From NCBI GenBank assembly GCA_043228905.1, contig JBHGNT010000020.1, positions 12,090,001 through 12,154,000 of the forward strand: a stretch of 64,000 bases of DNA, given 5' to 3'. Origin of the DNA: Azolla caroliniana (Eukaryota; Polypodiophyta). The notes beneath the pieces are model-generated. The model saw only the letters and a list, made by a program, of their open reading frames with translations. It was not told the origin of the DNA and did no database searches. The first letter of the stretch is position 1. Each line of letters begins with the position of its first letter. The position numbers were made by a program, and so were the translations under genes. This document shows, in pieces, positions 36,601 through 49,000 of this stretch.

Positions 36601-37929
36601 GATGGCAATACAAGTCTTCACCGCTTCTTTCAAAATGCTTATCCTGCAAAAAAAATACTAGTGTAATACACCATGCACGTGATGGTCAATCCATGGTCAT
36701 TAAATTAAATCCTCTTTAGTCAATGCAAACAATAGCGGCATAGCTCTTGGAAAAATAATACAATCAAAGCTTCGCGTAAATACTTGAATAAATGGAGGCA
36801 CCTCTTTATCATACAGACACTTTGATATTCATGTAATAGTCAAGTAAATCAAAGCAGATTCTAGAACCCTTAATTGTATCACATGGCCAAGTATCCTCTA
36901 ATGTTTTTTATTTCCATCAAGTTTACTCTACACACCTCTCTTATTTGTCAAATGTTTGTGAAGAAACACAAACAGCTTATCATGATTTACATGAACTCAT
37001 TGAAATTGTAATGCCAAGCTCATCATTGAACAAAAAATGCATAAGGAACCTCAATTACTATGAGTTCAAAAGTTGTATATGCATAGATATCCAAAGATCT
37101 TCTAAGGTGGCTCCCTAACCTCACCTTCAAATCCCCCCCCCCCCCCCCGCCACACACACACACATCAGAATTCCGCATGGCCCGCACCAAATCCCAACAT
37201 GCAAGTTCTTGCCCTAAATCGAAAATCAACATGCTCCAAACTTGAATATTTCCTCTTGTCCTTTGTTTGTGTGTAATGCCCATCCACCTAACTATCTGTC
37301 TAGACTCTAGCCTCTCAAAGCCCCAACAAAACAAATCATACACCCTACACACACACACACACACACATATCAAGTAACTTTATGTCCCACCTCTTATAAA
37401 CCCCAACAAAATGTTGTCCGCCCTCTCCTTTTTCCTATTGCACACAACATCTACCACGGAAAAAACTTAAGTCTGAAAAGGTTTGTAGATTCCCTTTAGA
37501 GACTTAAGTCTTAATATTAGGATGATATGGGAAGGGATATCATCATTACCTTCCCTTAGAATTATGTCTTTTGTAGGTGAAATGGATGGTGTGTTATTAT
37601 AACTATCCTTGAATAGAATTATGAAAGCCACTTTATTCTTTGCGCATGGAATGAACATACTAGGAAGTGTTTATGCCTTTGTCCTACATCTAGAACACTC
37701 ATATTCTTTTTTAGCATTGTCAACCTTTCTGGTGGATTGATAAACGCTTGAGCCAATTTGTCAAATGATCTATGCCAATACTAGTAAAGTATTGGGCCAT
37801 GTTATAACTTCTTCTTTTTTCTAAACAAGATATCCTTCCATTAGTTTAAAAAAGCATATCTACTACAAAATAAAACCCACTTATTTTACAAAAATGAGAG
37901 ATGAATTGGGAGATATATAGCCTCCACTA
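33627..37929. other. Long spacer, FUSC upstream region
   Basis: The right part of this gap should include the FUSC promoter and 5' UTR (next to 33626). No gene could be supported in the remainder. Reverse-strand frames at 36414-36608 and 37023-37373 look like decayed protein-coding repeat DNA but match nothing I can name. Poly-C next to CA runs lies at about 37133-37163, with another CA run at about 37347-37367. Confidence 0.4.
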
Positions 37930-38210
37930 TGTGACTTTCAACATACATGCTTGACATCAGTGCATATCCTACTATTGTATTAGGATCCAATTTCATAGCT
38001 TCATTCAAGCACAATTTCCCCTATCTATATTGCCAAAGCATGTACATGCTATCAATAAGGTAAACTGACTACACACATTTGTTGCCCAAATGTTTTAAAG
38101 CTGAAAAACCTTCACTATTCCGCACATACCCAGAAATCATTGCGTTGTAAGACACCACATCTCGATTATGTTGCAAGACAATGAATGTTTGAACCTAAAA
38201 TCCATTAGTG
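37930..38210 (-). pseudogene. PPR pseudogene fragment
   Basis: On the reverse strand the block near 38175-38080 reads RDVVSYNAMISGYVRNSEG, a clear PLS-type PPR motif. A frameshift then leads to LLIACTCFGNIDRG and AMKLDPNTIVGYALM, which continue the next repeats in order. Stops and frame changes between blocks show it is dead. The source need not be the intact PPR gene at 24.7 kb, because the residues differ widely. Confidence 0.75.
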
Positions 38211-39756
38211 AGTGAACCACTTTATACTCAAAATCTTTGATTTTAGATCCTTTCATGAGAGGATAGGGACTTGATTTTTTGAACCTCCTCATGTACCCAC
38301 CACATGTAAGCTTTAAGAAGCTAGGGACCACAAAATCTAGATAACATATGTTATATCTTTGTCCCATTGTTGAATCTAATTCAAATGAGTTTTACATTTC
38401 ATTCTTAGCCTAGAACTAGCTTGATCTTGGAGGCCTATATACTTTAGTTTTGAAACTTGTTTGCTCTTATTGTGCTCGACATATGCTTCACACATACAAT
38501 AGGATACCATATGGAATCCGTGTAACAAGACAACAATTGGTCCTTTGTGTACTTTGATAGACTTTATGTACAACTTGTTGATTTTATGCTCCCCACACAG
38601 GCTTGACAATACTTATTCCCTTGGGAACAAACTCTCGACAGTCAATAATAGTTTTTGTTGAGAGGGATGTTCTAGAAATGATTATGATCTTTGATGTTGA
38701 AGGAAAATAATTGGGCCCAATCCTCCATAGAGCTCATCACAACTCCAAGGATCTGTTTAGCAATCAGTTTGGAAGACCGCTAGAAATTAGGAATTCTTAC
38801 TCTTAGATTCTTGTGGAGTTTGGGAATACATCCAACTTTGGGATTGTAAAATCATTCCCTAGAAAAGGTAGTTCTTGCATATCCTTCCAATCTGTTTCAT
38901 TATAGTGTCAAAGACAACACGAGATACAAACTTGTTTTAGGACCACCATTTGATCAACCATGCTTACTTTCCTACTTTGCAAATGCTCGTTTCTCTTCCT
39001 CAATCTCACAATGACCTAATCCCATATGGGGTTTTTAATGATATTATCGCTCATACATCACAAAAAGTTAAATATATGGTTCGTTTAGGGATAGTGTTTG
39101 CACACTTTTTCTATAAAACCAAGTGGATGGATCTTCAAGAAGATATCTTGTTTGTGTTTTTGTTGTGATTGATTTTGACGCATGAGGCCATATAAATGTG
39201 TTCAAGCCATTCCCAATATATTTCTTGAGAGATACCTCATTGTTCTTCACTAACCCATTTGTATCATTAGCAAAGAGTTGAAATCATATTTACGTATATT
39301 TTGGTTATCTGACAAATGTGGTACTTCCAACGCATATATGTTATATATTGAGTTAACTAGCTACTTTAGTCCAAATACATCGATTGAAAAGTGGTAATTA
39401 TTGGTGTTCATTTGAACATACTAGTAGTAGCATTGTGATAAATTCTATTGGTGAAATCAATAACATCTAGGCCATGGAGATATTGGTGAAAACCCACATG
39501 TTTAGCATATGCTTTGTCAAATTCAATTTTGGTAGACACATAGTCTTGATTAGTTTCAGACAAAGATTCAAGTCCTTTTATCGAGGCTATGATCTTAGTA
39601 AGTCCGTTTTGTAAAACCCATTATATCCATCCACACACTCTTTTGTGTGCCCAAGTGGAGTGAGTCGACATGACTGGAGCTACATCGGCAAAGGCTACAC
39701 ATCTTCTTATCCACACAATCGTGAGATATATAATATCGAAATCATATGTTGGAATA
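38211..39756. other. Spacer
   Basis: No gene, array or named element is supported here. The left edge may contain more of the PPR relic (reverse-strand frames to about 38370) in a form too decayed to align by eye. Confidence 0.4.
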
Positions 39757-40320
39757 TCGTCAACAGTTCGGCTTAACCGGTCAGGGAGTTCTCAAATTTG
39801 AACCGGACTTATCACGGTTAACCGGTAAACCAACAAGGCCAAACTGGTTAAGCCTTAACTGGTTTGGGAGTTCTCAAATTTGAACCGAACTTATCCCTAA
39901 ACCGGGTAAGGGTTAACCAGTAAACCGACAAGGCTAAACCGGTTAAGCCTTAACCGGTTTGGGAGTTCTCAAATTTGAATTGAACTTATCCCTAAACCGG
40001 GTAAGGGTTGACCGGTAAACCAACAAGGCCAAACCGGTTAAGCCTTAACCGGTTTGGGAGTTCTCACATTTGAACCGGACGGATCCCTAAACCGGGTGAG
40101 GGTTAACTGGTAAACCGACAAGGCCAGACCGGTTAAGCCTCAATCGGTTTGGGAGTTCTCAAATTTGAACTGAACCGATTGCTAAACCGGGTAAGGGTTA
40201 ATCGGTAAGCCGACAAGGCCAAACTGGTTAAGCTTTAGCCGGTTCGGGAGTTCTCAAATTTCAACCGAATCGATCCCAAAACCGGGTAAGGGGTAACCGG
40301 TTTGGCTAAGCCGGTAAAAA
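39757..40320. repeat. 95-bp AACCGG minisatellite in the promoter of the AIG2-like gene
   Basis: The landmark gggagttctcaaatttgaa recurs at about 39784, 39866, 39961, 40056, 40151 and 40246, so after a first shorter interval the period is exactly 95 bp. Each unit has the order: aaccggttaagccttaaccggtt, gggagttctcaaatttga, acc, ccctaaaccgggtaagggtta, accggtaaacc, acaaggcc. The array begins with aatatcgtcaacagttcgg, which resembles the left end of the hAT-like elements. It therefore looks like an internally amplified member of that family. The last unit ends about 70 bp before the start codon at 40391. Confidence 0.9.
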
Positions 40321-40390
40321 AGAAAAGGAATGAAGAAAACAGAGAACAGACTTCCCCTGTCTCTGCACAGTGCAGAGCAAGCTGCGAGCG

Positions 40391-42625
40391 ATGGGGATTC
40401 CTCTTCGCCGCGACGACGAGACTCCTGCTGATCATCACCATCGCCCTGCTCCCTCCACCCCACTCATCCATGAAGAATCCAATGTCCACCATATCTTTGT
40501 GTATGGCGACTCCAGGCCTGATATCACACCTGCCGCCGCCGCCGCCGGAGCCTCCCAACCCAAGCGCGCATGGCTCCTCGGATCCCGCCTCTACTCCTGT
40601 AACGTGCGTTACTCCTCTTATCGATGAACCTGTTGATCTTCTGTGTGATGCCGTATATGGCCCACTGATTCCTCCTTCTCTCTGTTTAATGGATGTGTGT
40701 CCAGATGGGCGGGGCTCAGCGTGCGGCTTTAAGACTCGAGGAAGCGGGCCATGCTGTTTTGGGCTACACCATGTCTCTTGACACGACTGATGGTATTCAC
40801 AGGCTTCTCGATACCTTTGAGAGAAGAGAGTACTCGCCAAGCTTCTATGAACGAGACGTAGTTGAGGTATGTACATAACCAACAATTTAGTACAAAAGAT
40901 TTCTCTGTCTCCCCCCCCCCCTCCCCCCTTTCTACTCAGAGATCAACAAAACATAGTACTTTTCTGTTGTAGAATCATGTTTTTCATCCAGTTTCAAAGC
41001 ATTTGATTGTACAATATGATTATTTTCATTCAGTTTTAAAGCATAATGACTAAAAGGGTTTTTAGTTGTCTTTAAAGAACTCGCACAATATCTTTAGGTC
41101 AGTTGGCGATTAGTTGCAACCATCATATAATATGAACACCATTCTGAGAAATAGGACCTTTGCTTGACACATGAGCCGTTGGAATCTGATCGGCCAATTT
41201 GTAATCATGTTTCCATATATCCATTGATGGAAGGGATATTCGCTATGTAAGACATAAAAAACTGAAATTCCATCTAGAATGACACGAAATGTGACACTTC
41301 TTTGTCTGTAAAACATTAATCTTCTCCTTTTTTTATTTTCTTAAACCAGTTTATCAATACGATAGCATATCCACAAAAGTCCTGTTGTCTAACTGTATAC
41401 TTGCAGTAAAAACTATTGTAGGACATGGAAGGCTGTCTGCAATGTCCACTTCCTAGTCCTTCATCAGATCTTGCAGAAGCTCAAATAGTTGTTGTAGTCA
41501 GGTTTTGTTTGAGACAGTGTACCATTAATCAACACATATGCTGATACTTTAAAAAGGATTGAGTAGTTCCATTTTCAGAATGGACATGTGCAATTGCGGT
41601 AAAAACTATTGTTGGACATGGAAGGCTGGCCCGCGATGTCCACTTCCTAGTCCTTCATCAGATCTTGCAGAAGCGCAATAGTTGTTACAGTCAGGTTTTG
41701 TTTGAGACAGTGTATCATTAATCAACACATATGCTGATACTTTAAAAAGGATTGAGTAGTTCCATTTTCAGAATGGACATGTGCAATTGCGGTAAAAACT
41801 ATTGTTTGGACATGGAAGGCTGGCCCGCGATGTCCACTTCCTAGTCCTTCATCAGATCTTGCAGAAGCGCAATAGTTGTTACAGTCAGGTTTTGTTTGAG
41901 ACAGTGTATCATTAATCAACACATATGCTGATACTTTAAAAAGGATTGAGTAGTTCCATTTTCAGAATGGACATGTGCAATTGCGGTAAAAACTATTGTT
42001 TGGACATGGAAGGCTGGCCCGTGATGTCCACTTCCTAGTCCTTCATCAGATCTTGCAGAAGCGCAATAGTTGTTACAGTCAGGTTTTGTTTGAGACAGTG
42101 TATCATTAATCAACACATATGCTGATACTTTAAAAAGGATTGAGTAGTTCCATTTTCAGAATGGACATGTGCAATTGTCAAAGTAACCTTGGGATGCATG
42201 AACTAGAGCAATTGGTTTTTTCAGTTTTTCTGTTTGGTTCTAAAGAGGTATCAAGTGGCTAGGCTGACATTCCATCTTCTGACCTATGTACTTGCTAACT
42301 TTTCATGTAATAGTACTTGCTTTACATAGCCTTGCTTTTAGAAGGATGCTGTCATTATTCAATGGAAATTTCCGACTATGGTCTCCCAGAACATTAACAC
42401 ACATTTATCTTCTAAGTATATGTTTCATTAAACAACCAACTTTCATTCTAGAATGTTGTACACAATCTCTTGGATGTATATAGGTCTCAAATGAGAAATT
42501 TTGTCCATGAGCAGGTAGTTACAGAAGCGGGAGAGCGTGTGCAATCATTCGTTTATCATCAACCAGAAGTAGACCAATCTAATCCTGTGCAAGGTGGAGA
42601 CTGGTTGCAATACATACGCCAATAA
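40391..42625 (+). CDS. Gamma-glutamylcyclotransferase-fold (AIG2/YtfP-like) protein
   Basis: Three exons: 40391-40603, 40705-40866 and 42515-42625, all phase 0, 161 aa. Introns are GT-AG (donor AAC|GTGCGT for the first). Residues 34-44 read HIFVYGDSRPD, the usual VFVYGTLR-type nucleotide/substrate loop of the fold with Asp-Ser in place of Thr-Leu. Then come AWLLGSRLYSC, VLGYTMSLD, and LLDTFERREY with Glu110 at the position of the family's catalytic acid. The C-terminus has VQSFVYHQPE and GGDWLQYIRQ, close to bacterial YtfP endings. The conserved GxYP segment between strands is replaced by a charged stretch, so activity is uncertain. An Ala run (48-53) is inserted after the loop. No signal peptide is apparent. 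Family members act on gamma-glutamyl amines or peptides; the substrate here is unknown. Confidence 0.85.
41406..42177. repeat. 193-bp tandem array, four copies, in intron 2 of the AIG2-like gene
   Basis: Units start with gtaaaaactattgt at 41406, 41599, 41792 and 41986, and the array closes at 42177: 772 bp, almost exactly four 193-bp units. Units 2-4 differ from each other at very few positions, whereas unit 1 has more differences (for example tgtctgcaatg for ggcccgcgatg). That pattern suggests recent amplification from one side. Confidence 0.95.
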
Positions 42626-42812
42626 GATTTTCTCTTCCCAATATTCCGACAAAAGTAATATTCTGCATGTAAAAAATTATGTTTATGAACTGAGTGCCCA
42701 GTTTCTGTAGTTATGCTGTATTTTACTAATCTTCTGTGAATCTAAATTTGAAATGTATTTACTCTGTAATAGAGTAGTGTGTTTTTGCATTCTCTACTGT
42801 GTGTTTTTGCAT

Positions 42813-43540
42813 TCTGTAATAGAGTAGTGTGTTTTCATAGATTTGTTAACGAAGGCTCTAACACAAGCTTAGAGAGTTCGTAATATGATAATAAGAATAT
42901 GCTAAGCTTAATGGTTGTCTTCTTTGATTACCTACAATTTATTATACAAGTACCAAACGTCCTATGATTTTAAATCCATTGTATCTATCTTGTATTGGAT
43001 CATCTCTTGCAAAGCATTGGTGACACCATATTTTTTCTTGACTAACTCAAATGTATAAACCTTCCCCGTCACAAGAAGACCAAATGCACAAGGAAGACAC
43101 AAAACCACACACAAGTGTCCGAACGCCTTTATGAAGAGGAGTGTGTTTTCATAGATTTGTTAACGAAGGCTCTAACACAAGCTTAGAGAGTTCGTAGTGT
43201 GTTTTCATAGATTCTGTAATAGAGTAGTGTGTTTTCATAGATTTGTTAACGAAGGCTCTAACACAAGCTTAGAGAGTTCGTAATATGATAATAAGAATAT
43301 GCTAAGCTTAATGGTTGTCTTCTTTGATTACCTACAATTTATTATACAAGTACCAAACGTCCTATGATTTTAAATCCATTGTATCTATCTTGTATTGGAT
43401 CATCTCTTGCAAAGCATTGGTGACACCATATTTTTTCTTGACTAACTCAAATGTATAAACCTTCCCCGTCACAAGAAGACCAAATGCACAAGGAAGACAC
43501 AAAACCACACACAAGTGTCCGAACGCCTTTATGAAGAGGA
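42813..43540. repeat. Direct repeat of 328 bp, apparently identical, offset 400 bp
   Basis: The block 42813-43140 recurs at 43213-43540. I find no difference between the copies by eye. The 72 bp between them (43141-43212) are a third, partial copy of the first part of the unit. A short related motif (gtgtgtttttgcattct) precedes the first copy. The array starts about 190 bp after the stop codon of the AIG2-like gene. Confidence 0.9.
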
Positions 43541-45180
43541 GAGGTGCATGGTTTCTCAAAACCTTCCCCATCACAAGACGTCTAAATGCACAACGAACAT
43601 ACAAACACAAAATTTTATAGTTTTAAAGGTAAATACGTATGGTTAAAAAAATAAAAGATGAGAAAATTGTTGAGGATCCTATCGGCCACACCCAGTTTAT
43701 ATGTATGCATATAAGGGTGCAAAGATCGAGAATGACAGTGCATAGACAAATAGAAAGCGAAAGTACAGAGATGAGATATTTTACATGGAAAACCCTAAAA
43801 GATGGAAAAACTATGGGAGTCCACAAACTCCAAATACGAATCATTATAGAGGGGGGAATACAACAAGAAGCTTCAAGGCAATTAAATTTTTGTAGATTGT
43901 GGGAAAGGTTTATGTTGTAGCCTATACATGTCTATTTTTGAGGTATTCAACTCACCAAGATCAAAGGAATATGTTTACATATTCTCTAAATTCATTGGAT
44001 CCTTTGGTATAAGAATCGAGTTTTTGTCACACTCTATTGTTGTATTGTAGATTATCTCTGGTTAAAATTATGAAACATTAGATCTAGTGCCCAAACATGA
44101 ATCCTTATGGATGCTTATATATTTGCTAAGGCTAAAACAATTAAAGTGAGAAAATACAATTGATATACAATTTGCTAAGGCTAAAACAATCGTAGCACAA
44201 TTGTTAAGGTTATTTTGGAGAGGCCAAAATGCATGTGCTCAACCTTTAGCATTCCACAACATCATCGATTAAAGTAAAGTAGCTAATGAGGTAGTGGCCA
44301 CGTTTGAACTTGGGTATGTAGGTGATAAAAACTCAAGTTACCACTAGGGGGATTTGAGAGTTATTGGCAAACTTTGGCATCTTGTGTTTCCATGTATATA
44401 AATTTACATTGATGTATAATGAGAAGGGCTAACTTAACATGCACCTAGATAATTGGCAACATCCAACATTAATCTTTACCATAGTTGTTAGTGATGAACA
44501 ACACCAATGCTAGATTCACACTCGTACATCTACAATGACATAGAAGTAGTACCAACAAGTTGGGTTTCTCACATTGGGTGAAATGGATGGAATTAATAAA
44601 ATTGGAAGTATTGACGTTTAAAAAAAAACATTATTTGTGTCGTCTACATCTTGTTGTTGATACATGAAAAGACACACTTACATGGTAGGTGTCCTCCAAA
44701 CAATAATCTCGATCCATATAGGATTTGATAGAGGGGCGTGTGTAAGTTTTAAGGTTGCTAGTTCAATTGGCGAGGATTTGTTTTGTCTTTGTATTTCATT
44801 CGACACTCGTGGAGTATTATCAATGAAAAAAAGATACGAATGCATGGTTGGAACTTTAATAACAATGTAAAGTTTCTCAATCATTTTTTACAAATGCGAG
44901 GGAACAAGTTGTTCTAGTTGTGAGATTTAATTATTAATCAAGTTCTAATTAAAACTCGGGTAGTGCCCTAATTTGTGGCACCTTGGAATCCTACTTTGAT
45001 GACCTTACTTCTAAATTGGAGGTGCGCCTGCCATAGACCGGGGTTAGAAGTTCATGACACACAAAAGTGTGTGTGTTATCTGACTTGGGAGCTTTCATTG
45101 AAGAAACAATTGCTCATTCAAGACGTTGAAGTTTGTTTCATTGTTCGAATTGCGTGAGTGTTTGCAATAGTATCAATCAT
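43541..45180. other. Spacer
   Basis: No gene is supported. A + strand frame at 43639-43920 (FTWKTLKDGKTMGVHKLQI) has a coding-like look and may be repeat-derived, but I cannot name it. The remainder is AT-rich without visible arrays. Confidence 0.35.
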
Positions 45181-45182
45181 AT

Positions 45183-45935
45183 TATATAATTTTGGTGACC
45201 TTAATTTAAAAGACTATTAGAATGCATGCAAATAAATGTAGTATATGAACGTTTTTCGAGTGAAGATTGAGTTAAAAAGTGACGAACTGGGATTTGAACC
45301 CAAGACCTTCTATTATATAATTTTGGCGATCTTAATTTAAAAGCCTACTAGAATGCATGCAAATGAATAATAACCGGCAATGGTTTGGTTCGGTTTGAGA
45401 GGGTCAAAACTGAACCATTAATTTTTTTTGAAACTTGAACTGAACCGAACCGAACCACAAAACCGTTAAAACCAAACTGCTGTTTTTTTTCAAATTGTTA
45501 AACCATTAAATTGTTAAAACCGTGGTTTCGTGGTCTAGTTTTGGTTTTCAACTAGGTCAAATTTAAAAAATTTAAAAAATTTCATTATTTTATTTTTTAA
45601 AAAATTTAGAGATGTCCCTAAAATGTAAGAATAAAGTGTAAAAATGAAAAGATTGTTTAAAAACAATTCTTTAAAATTTTAAAGAAGAAGAAGAAGTAGA
45701 AACCGTTAAACCGTGGTTTCTAACAGTTGAAACCAAACCAAACCGTTAAAAAAAACCTGAACCTGAACTTGACCCGAACCAAACCAAGCCGAGCCGAGCC
45801 GTTTTAACTGGTAAGCCGCGGTTTCGCGATTCGGTTTGGTTCACCGATTGTTACAAATGAATGTAGTATAGGACCATATTTTGAGTAAAGATTGAGTTAA
45901 AAAGTGACAAAGTGGGATTCGAACCCAAGACCTTC
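45183..45935. repeat. Duplicated 130-bp unit with a tRNA-like B box
   Basis: Unit copy 1 covers about 45183-45312 and copy 2 is split into about 45313-45367 and 45854-45930 by the hAT-like element between. Both end with a reverse-strand B-box-like motif: GGGTTCAAATCCCA in copy 1 and GGGTTCGAATCCCA in copy 2, each preceded by GAAGGTCTT and followed by GTCACTTTTTAACTC. No matching A box or acceptor stem is visible, so this is a tRNA-derived 3' half or SINE remnant, not a tRNA gene. Confidence 0.75.
45368..45853. mobile_element. AACCG-rich hAT-like MITE with clean 8-bp target-site duplication
   Basis: The element starts TAATAACCGG and ends with the complement of TAACAATCGG, flanked on both sides by caaatgaa. 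The neighbouring uninterrupted unit (about 45229) reads gcatgcaaataaatgtagtat, which is the empty site: removing the element and one caaatgaa restores it. The interior is AACCGAACC and TTTAAAAAATT sequence without coding capacity. The insertion site is about 200 bp upstream of the RF3 start codon. Confidence 0.9.
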
Positions 45936-46061
45936 TTTTTCTTCTTCTTCTTCTTCCTTCACATGGAGAGACCCAGAAACAATCATGATAAGACACAGAA
46001 ACCCAACAGAAGAACAAGAGAGAGACAGACAGAGAGAGAGAGAGTCTGTCTCTGAGAAGCC

Positions 46062-49000
46062 ATGGCTGCTTCTTTGCTCCCCCTCGCATTGCCTTTCAAC
46101 GGGCTACTACTGCCACGCAGCTCAGAACCAAGCAACTCTTCTGCTTTTACCCTGCTGCCGCCACCGATTGTACTCACCGCACACCGGCACCCCTCTAGTA
46201 CCATTTGCTGCGCTCTCTTGCCACCGTCTCACCCTCCTCTGCTCACTGCATCCGCATCTGAGACGCCTCCTACCTCTCAATTACCCCCTATTACTCTACC
46301 GATCATTGATGCTCCTGAGAATGGCAACCGTGTCGAAGAAGAAGAAGATAAAGACGAAGCCGAAGAGTTGCATGAACTGTCCATTGGTTCAGACCTTCAT
46401 CAGAAGCAGCTGCAATTACAGGATGTGGGGAGAGGGGAAGCGTCATCCAACGTGTCTATTGCTAAGGAGTGTGCGAGAAGGCGGAATTTTGCAATTATTT
46501 CTCATCCAGATGCAGGAAAGACAACATTGGTGAGTAGTTAGATGGATGGATACATATAAATAATTGGCGAGTAGATAGATAAATAAATAGATAGACGGAT
46601 AGAAATAGATTGATAGATTTTATTATTGTTTTCAGAGGCCAAATATGACCTATGGGACCAAAAATATAATGTTTTCATGTGATACATATAAAAGTGAGTA
46701 GCAGACTCTTGATGTTCAAGAACTTTACTAATGAGTGTCGTAATTAAGAGTGCACATTGTGATTGTGAGAGAAATTCGTTCAAGGATTGGGATTAGTCGA
46801 AGATGTACAGAAAGCATAGTCAAATGTGAGAGAAAATAGAATAGAATAGATGTTTTATTATTCATTATGAGGCCAAAATTGACTTATGGAACCAAATCAA
46901 CATATTATCTTGTATATGAGTCCTTCCTAAGAAGGGAAGGGGAGTTACAACTCTGTAGTAAAAACTCTCTACGTGAAAATAATGTATGCACATATGTGTT
47001 CACCCTTCATGGTGGACATTTGAGTATGCCACTGACATTTATCATGATCATCTAACAAGTGATCATATTTCTTGCAAATTGCCTAATATGCTGAGCATGT
47101 GATAAGTAAGTGATATTCATCCTCCACTAGGTTTCATTGTGTACCTTACATATCTTCATATTTGAGATAGAGAGTGGGGGAGTGATTGGGGATTTCGTAA
47201 TAATTGGGATATGAACAATGCTTTTGTATTTGATGGTAGACACAGAGCTAGTGCAAATTGAAGGGAGTATTGAATTGACAGTTTTGTATATTGGATCAAG
47301 TCAAAATTCTTTCTTTCATGGAGTGTTCATCTTGTCTATTAACAATTCAACATGTCCCACTACCCATGTTATGGTGATACCACTTAGTCGTGGTACTATG
47401 TAGTCTTTGTCACACACAATTATTGACATAATTGTGTGTTTTCATGACAGAGAGGAGACTGAGAGAGATAGGGAGAGGGATCAAAGTGAAACATTTTCAT
47501 GTAGTATATGTGCAGTTGATTTTTGCCTCTCAATTTTCGAGAGTTGTACTAAGGAATATTGCAATAGAGACTGCACATTGACAAACCTTTGTTCAGAGAT
47601 ATTAGAGAGAGATATTGTGTATGGGTTTAGGGATGTCCGAATTACCTTGTTAATTTTCCAATTATTGAGCAATAATGTGGCTGCAACAGTACTTTAAGTT
47701 AGACCTATGTCGGGGAGCACTTCCAATGTAGCTGAGTTTCCTTTATCTCTCTCAATTACACATATTTTATTATATGCCATTTTGCAAACCATTTTTGGAT
47801 GTTTTGGAAGCGGCTGGACAAAAGAAATTTGCTTTTATGTTTTTTCTGTAATAAGTATCCAGTTTCCTATGTGGTTTTTGGTACGTGATTTCAGGGCATT
47901 GTGCTGATTTTAATATTTACTTATAAACTCGTTGAAGGACATAGAAATCTATTGGCCTTTGTCCAATTTCATTATTGAATATGGGGTTATTCTCTTAATC
48001 TTTCAATCACAATGTAGAAATTCCCTTTTGTATTATTTCTATTTCATTCCATGAGCTTGCTGAAATACTGCCTCCCCAAACCTCAGTACCATAAAGCAGA
48101 GTTTTGTAGCACACATGCATTTAATAGTATTGCGTTAATATCCTGCCTTTGGACTGTGCTCAAATGGCACATGCTCTCAAATTCATAGCATTGGGCTGCG
48201 CTGTGCTGGCTTCCATTATCCTAGCTGGCCACTTGTTCCAAGTGTGCTAACTAGGTTTGACAATTCCAAGGTATCTGAAACTATTAACCACTTCAATGTC
48301 CTCTTCATAGTAGACTGCTGGCTGCTGGCTTTCAGATTTTTGGCAGTGTACCACCATGACTTTAGTCTTAGTCACGTTGTCTGCTAAGTTCAAATGTTCA
48401 CATATCGAATCAAAAAGCTTTTGCAGTATTAGCTGAGTTTATGCCAAATGTACAACATCATCCACATAAATCAGAAGCAATACTGTGAAATGCCCATGAC
48501 TGGTTTTCCTCATGTTCTCCAACTCTTCTTATGATTATCACTTTTTAAATGGGAAATTATGTTTTAATGTTTGCGTGAATTTTATCTTTGACATACTCAT
48601 ATGTGTACCTGTGGTTGAATATGCTATATAAAGACGGAGAAACTATTGCTTTATGGAGGAGCCATACATGAGGCCGGTGCTGTTAAGGCAAGGAGAGCAG
48701 CCAGACATGCCACTTCTGATTGGATGGAACTTGAGAAGCAGAGAGGTTTGATGTTCAAACATATACTTTTCAATGATTATGATGCACGCTTATGGGAAAA
48801 TTATTTATGGTTTTGTCTGATTCAAATATTACATTGTTAATTGTAGCTTTTCCTTTTTTGCTGATTTGCTGATTTTAGGTATTTCTATCACATCGACTGC
48901 CCTTGTTTTTGAGACAAATGGTTTCCAGATCACCCTCCTTGATACTCCTGGGCATCAGGTTCTTCTCTCTCTCTCTCTCACTTTCCACCCATTTCATCGA

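Noticed and set aside
45290-45312. tRNA gene on the reverse strand
   Set aside because: Only a B box and part of a T arm are present, with no A box, anticodon arm or pairing acceptor stem. The same applies to the copy near 45914.
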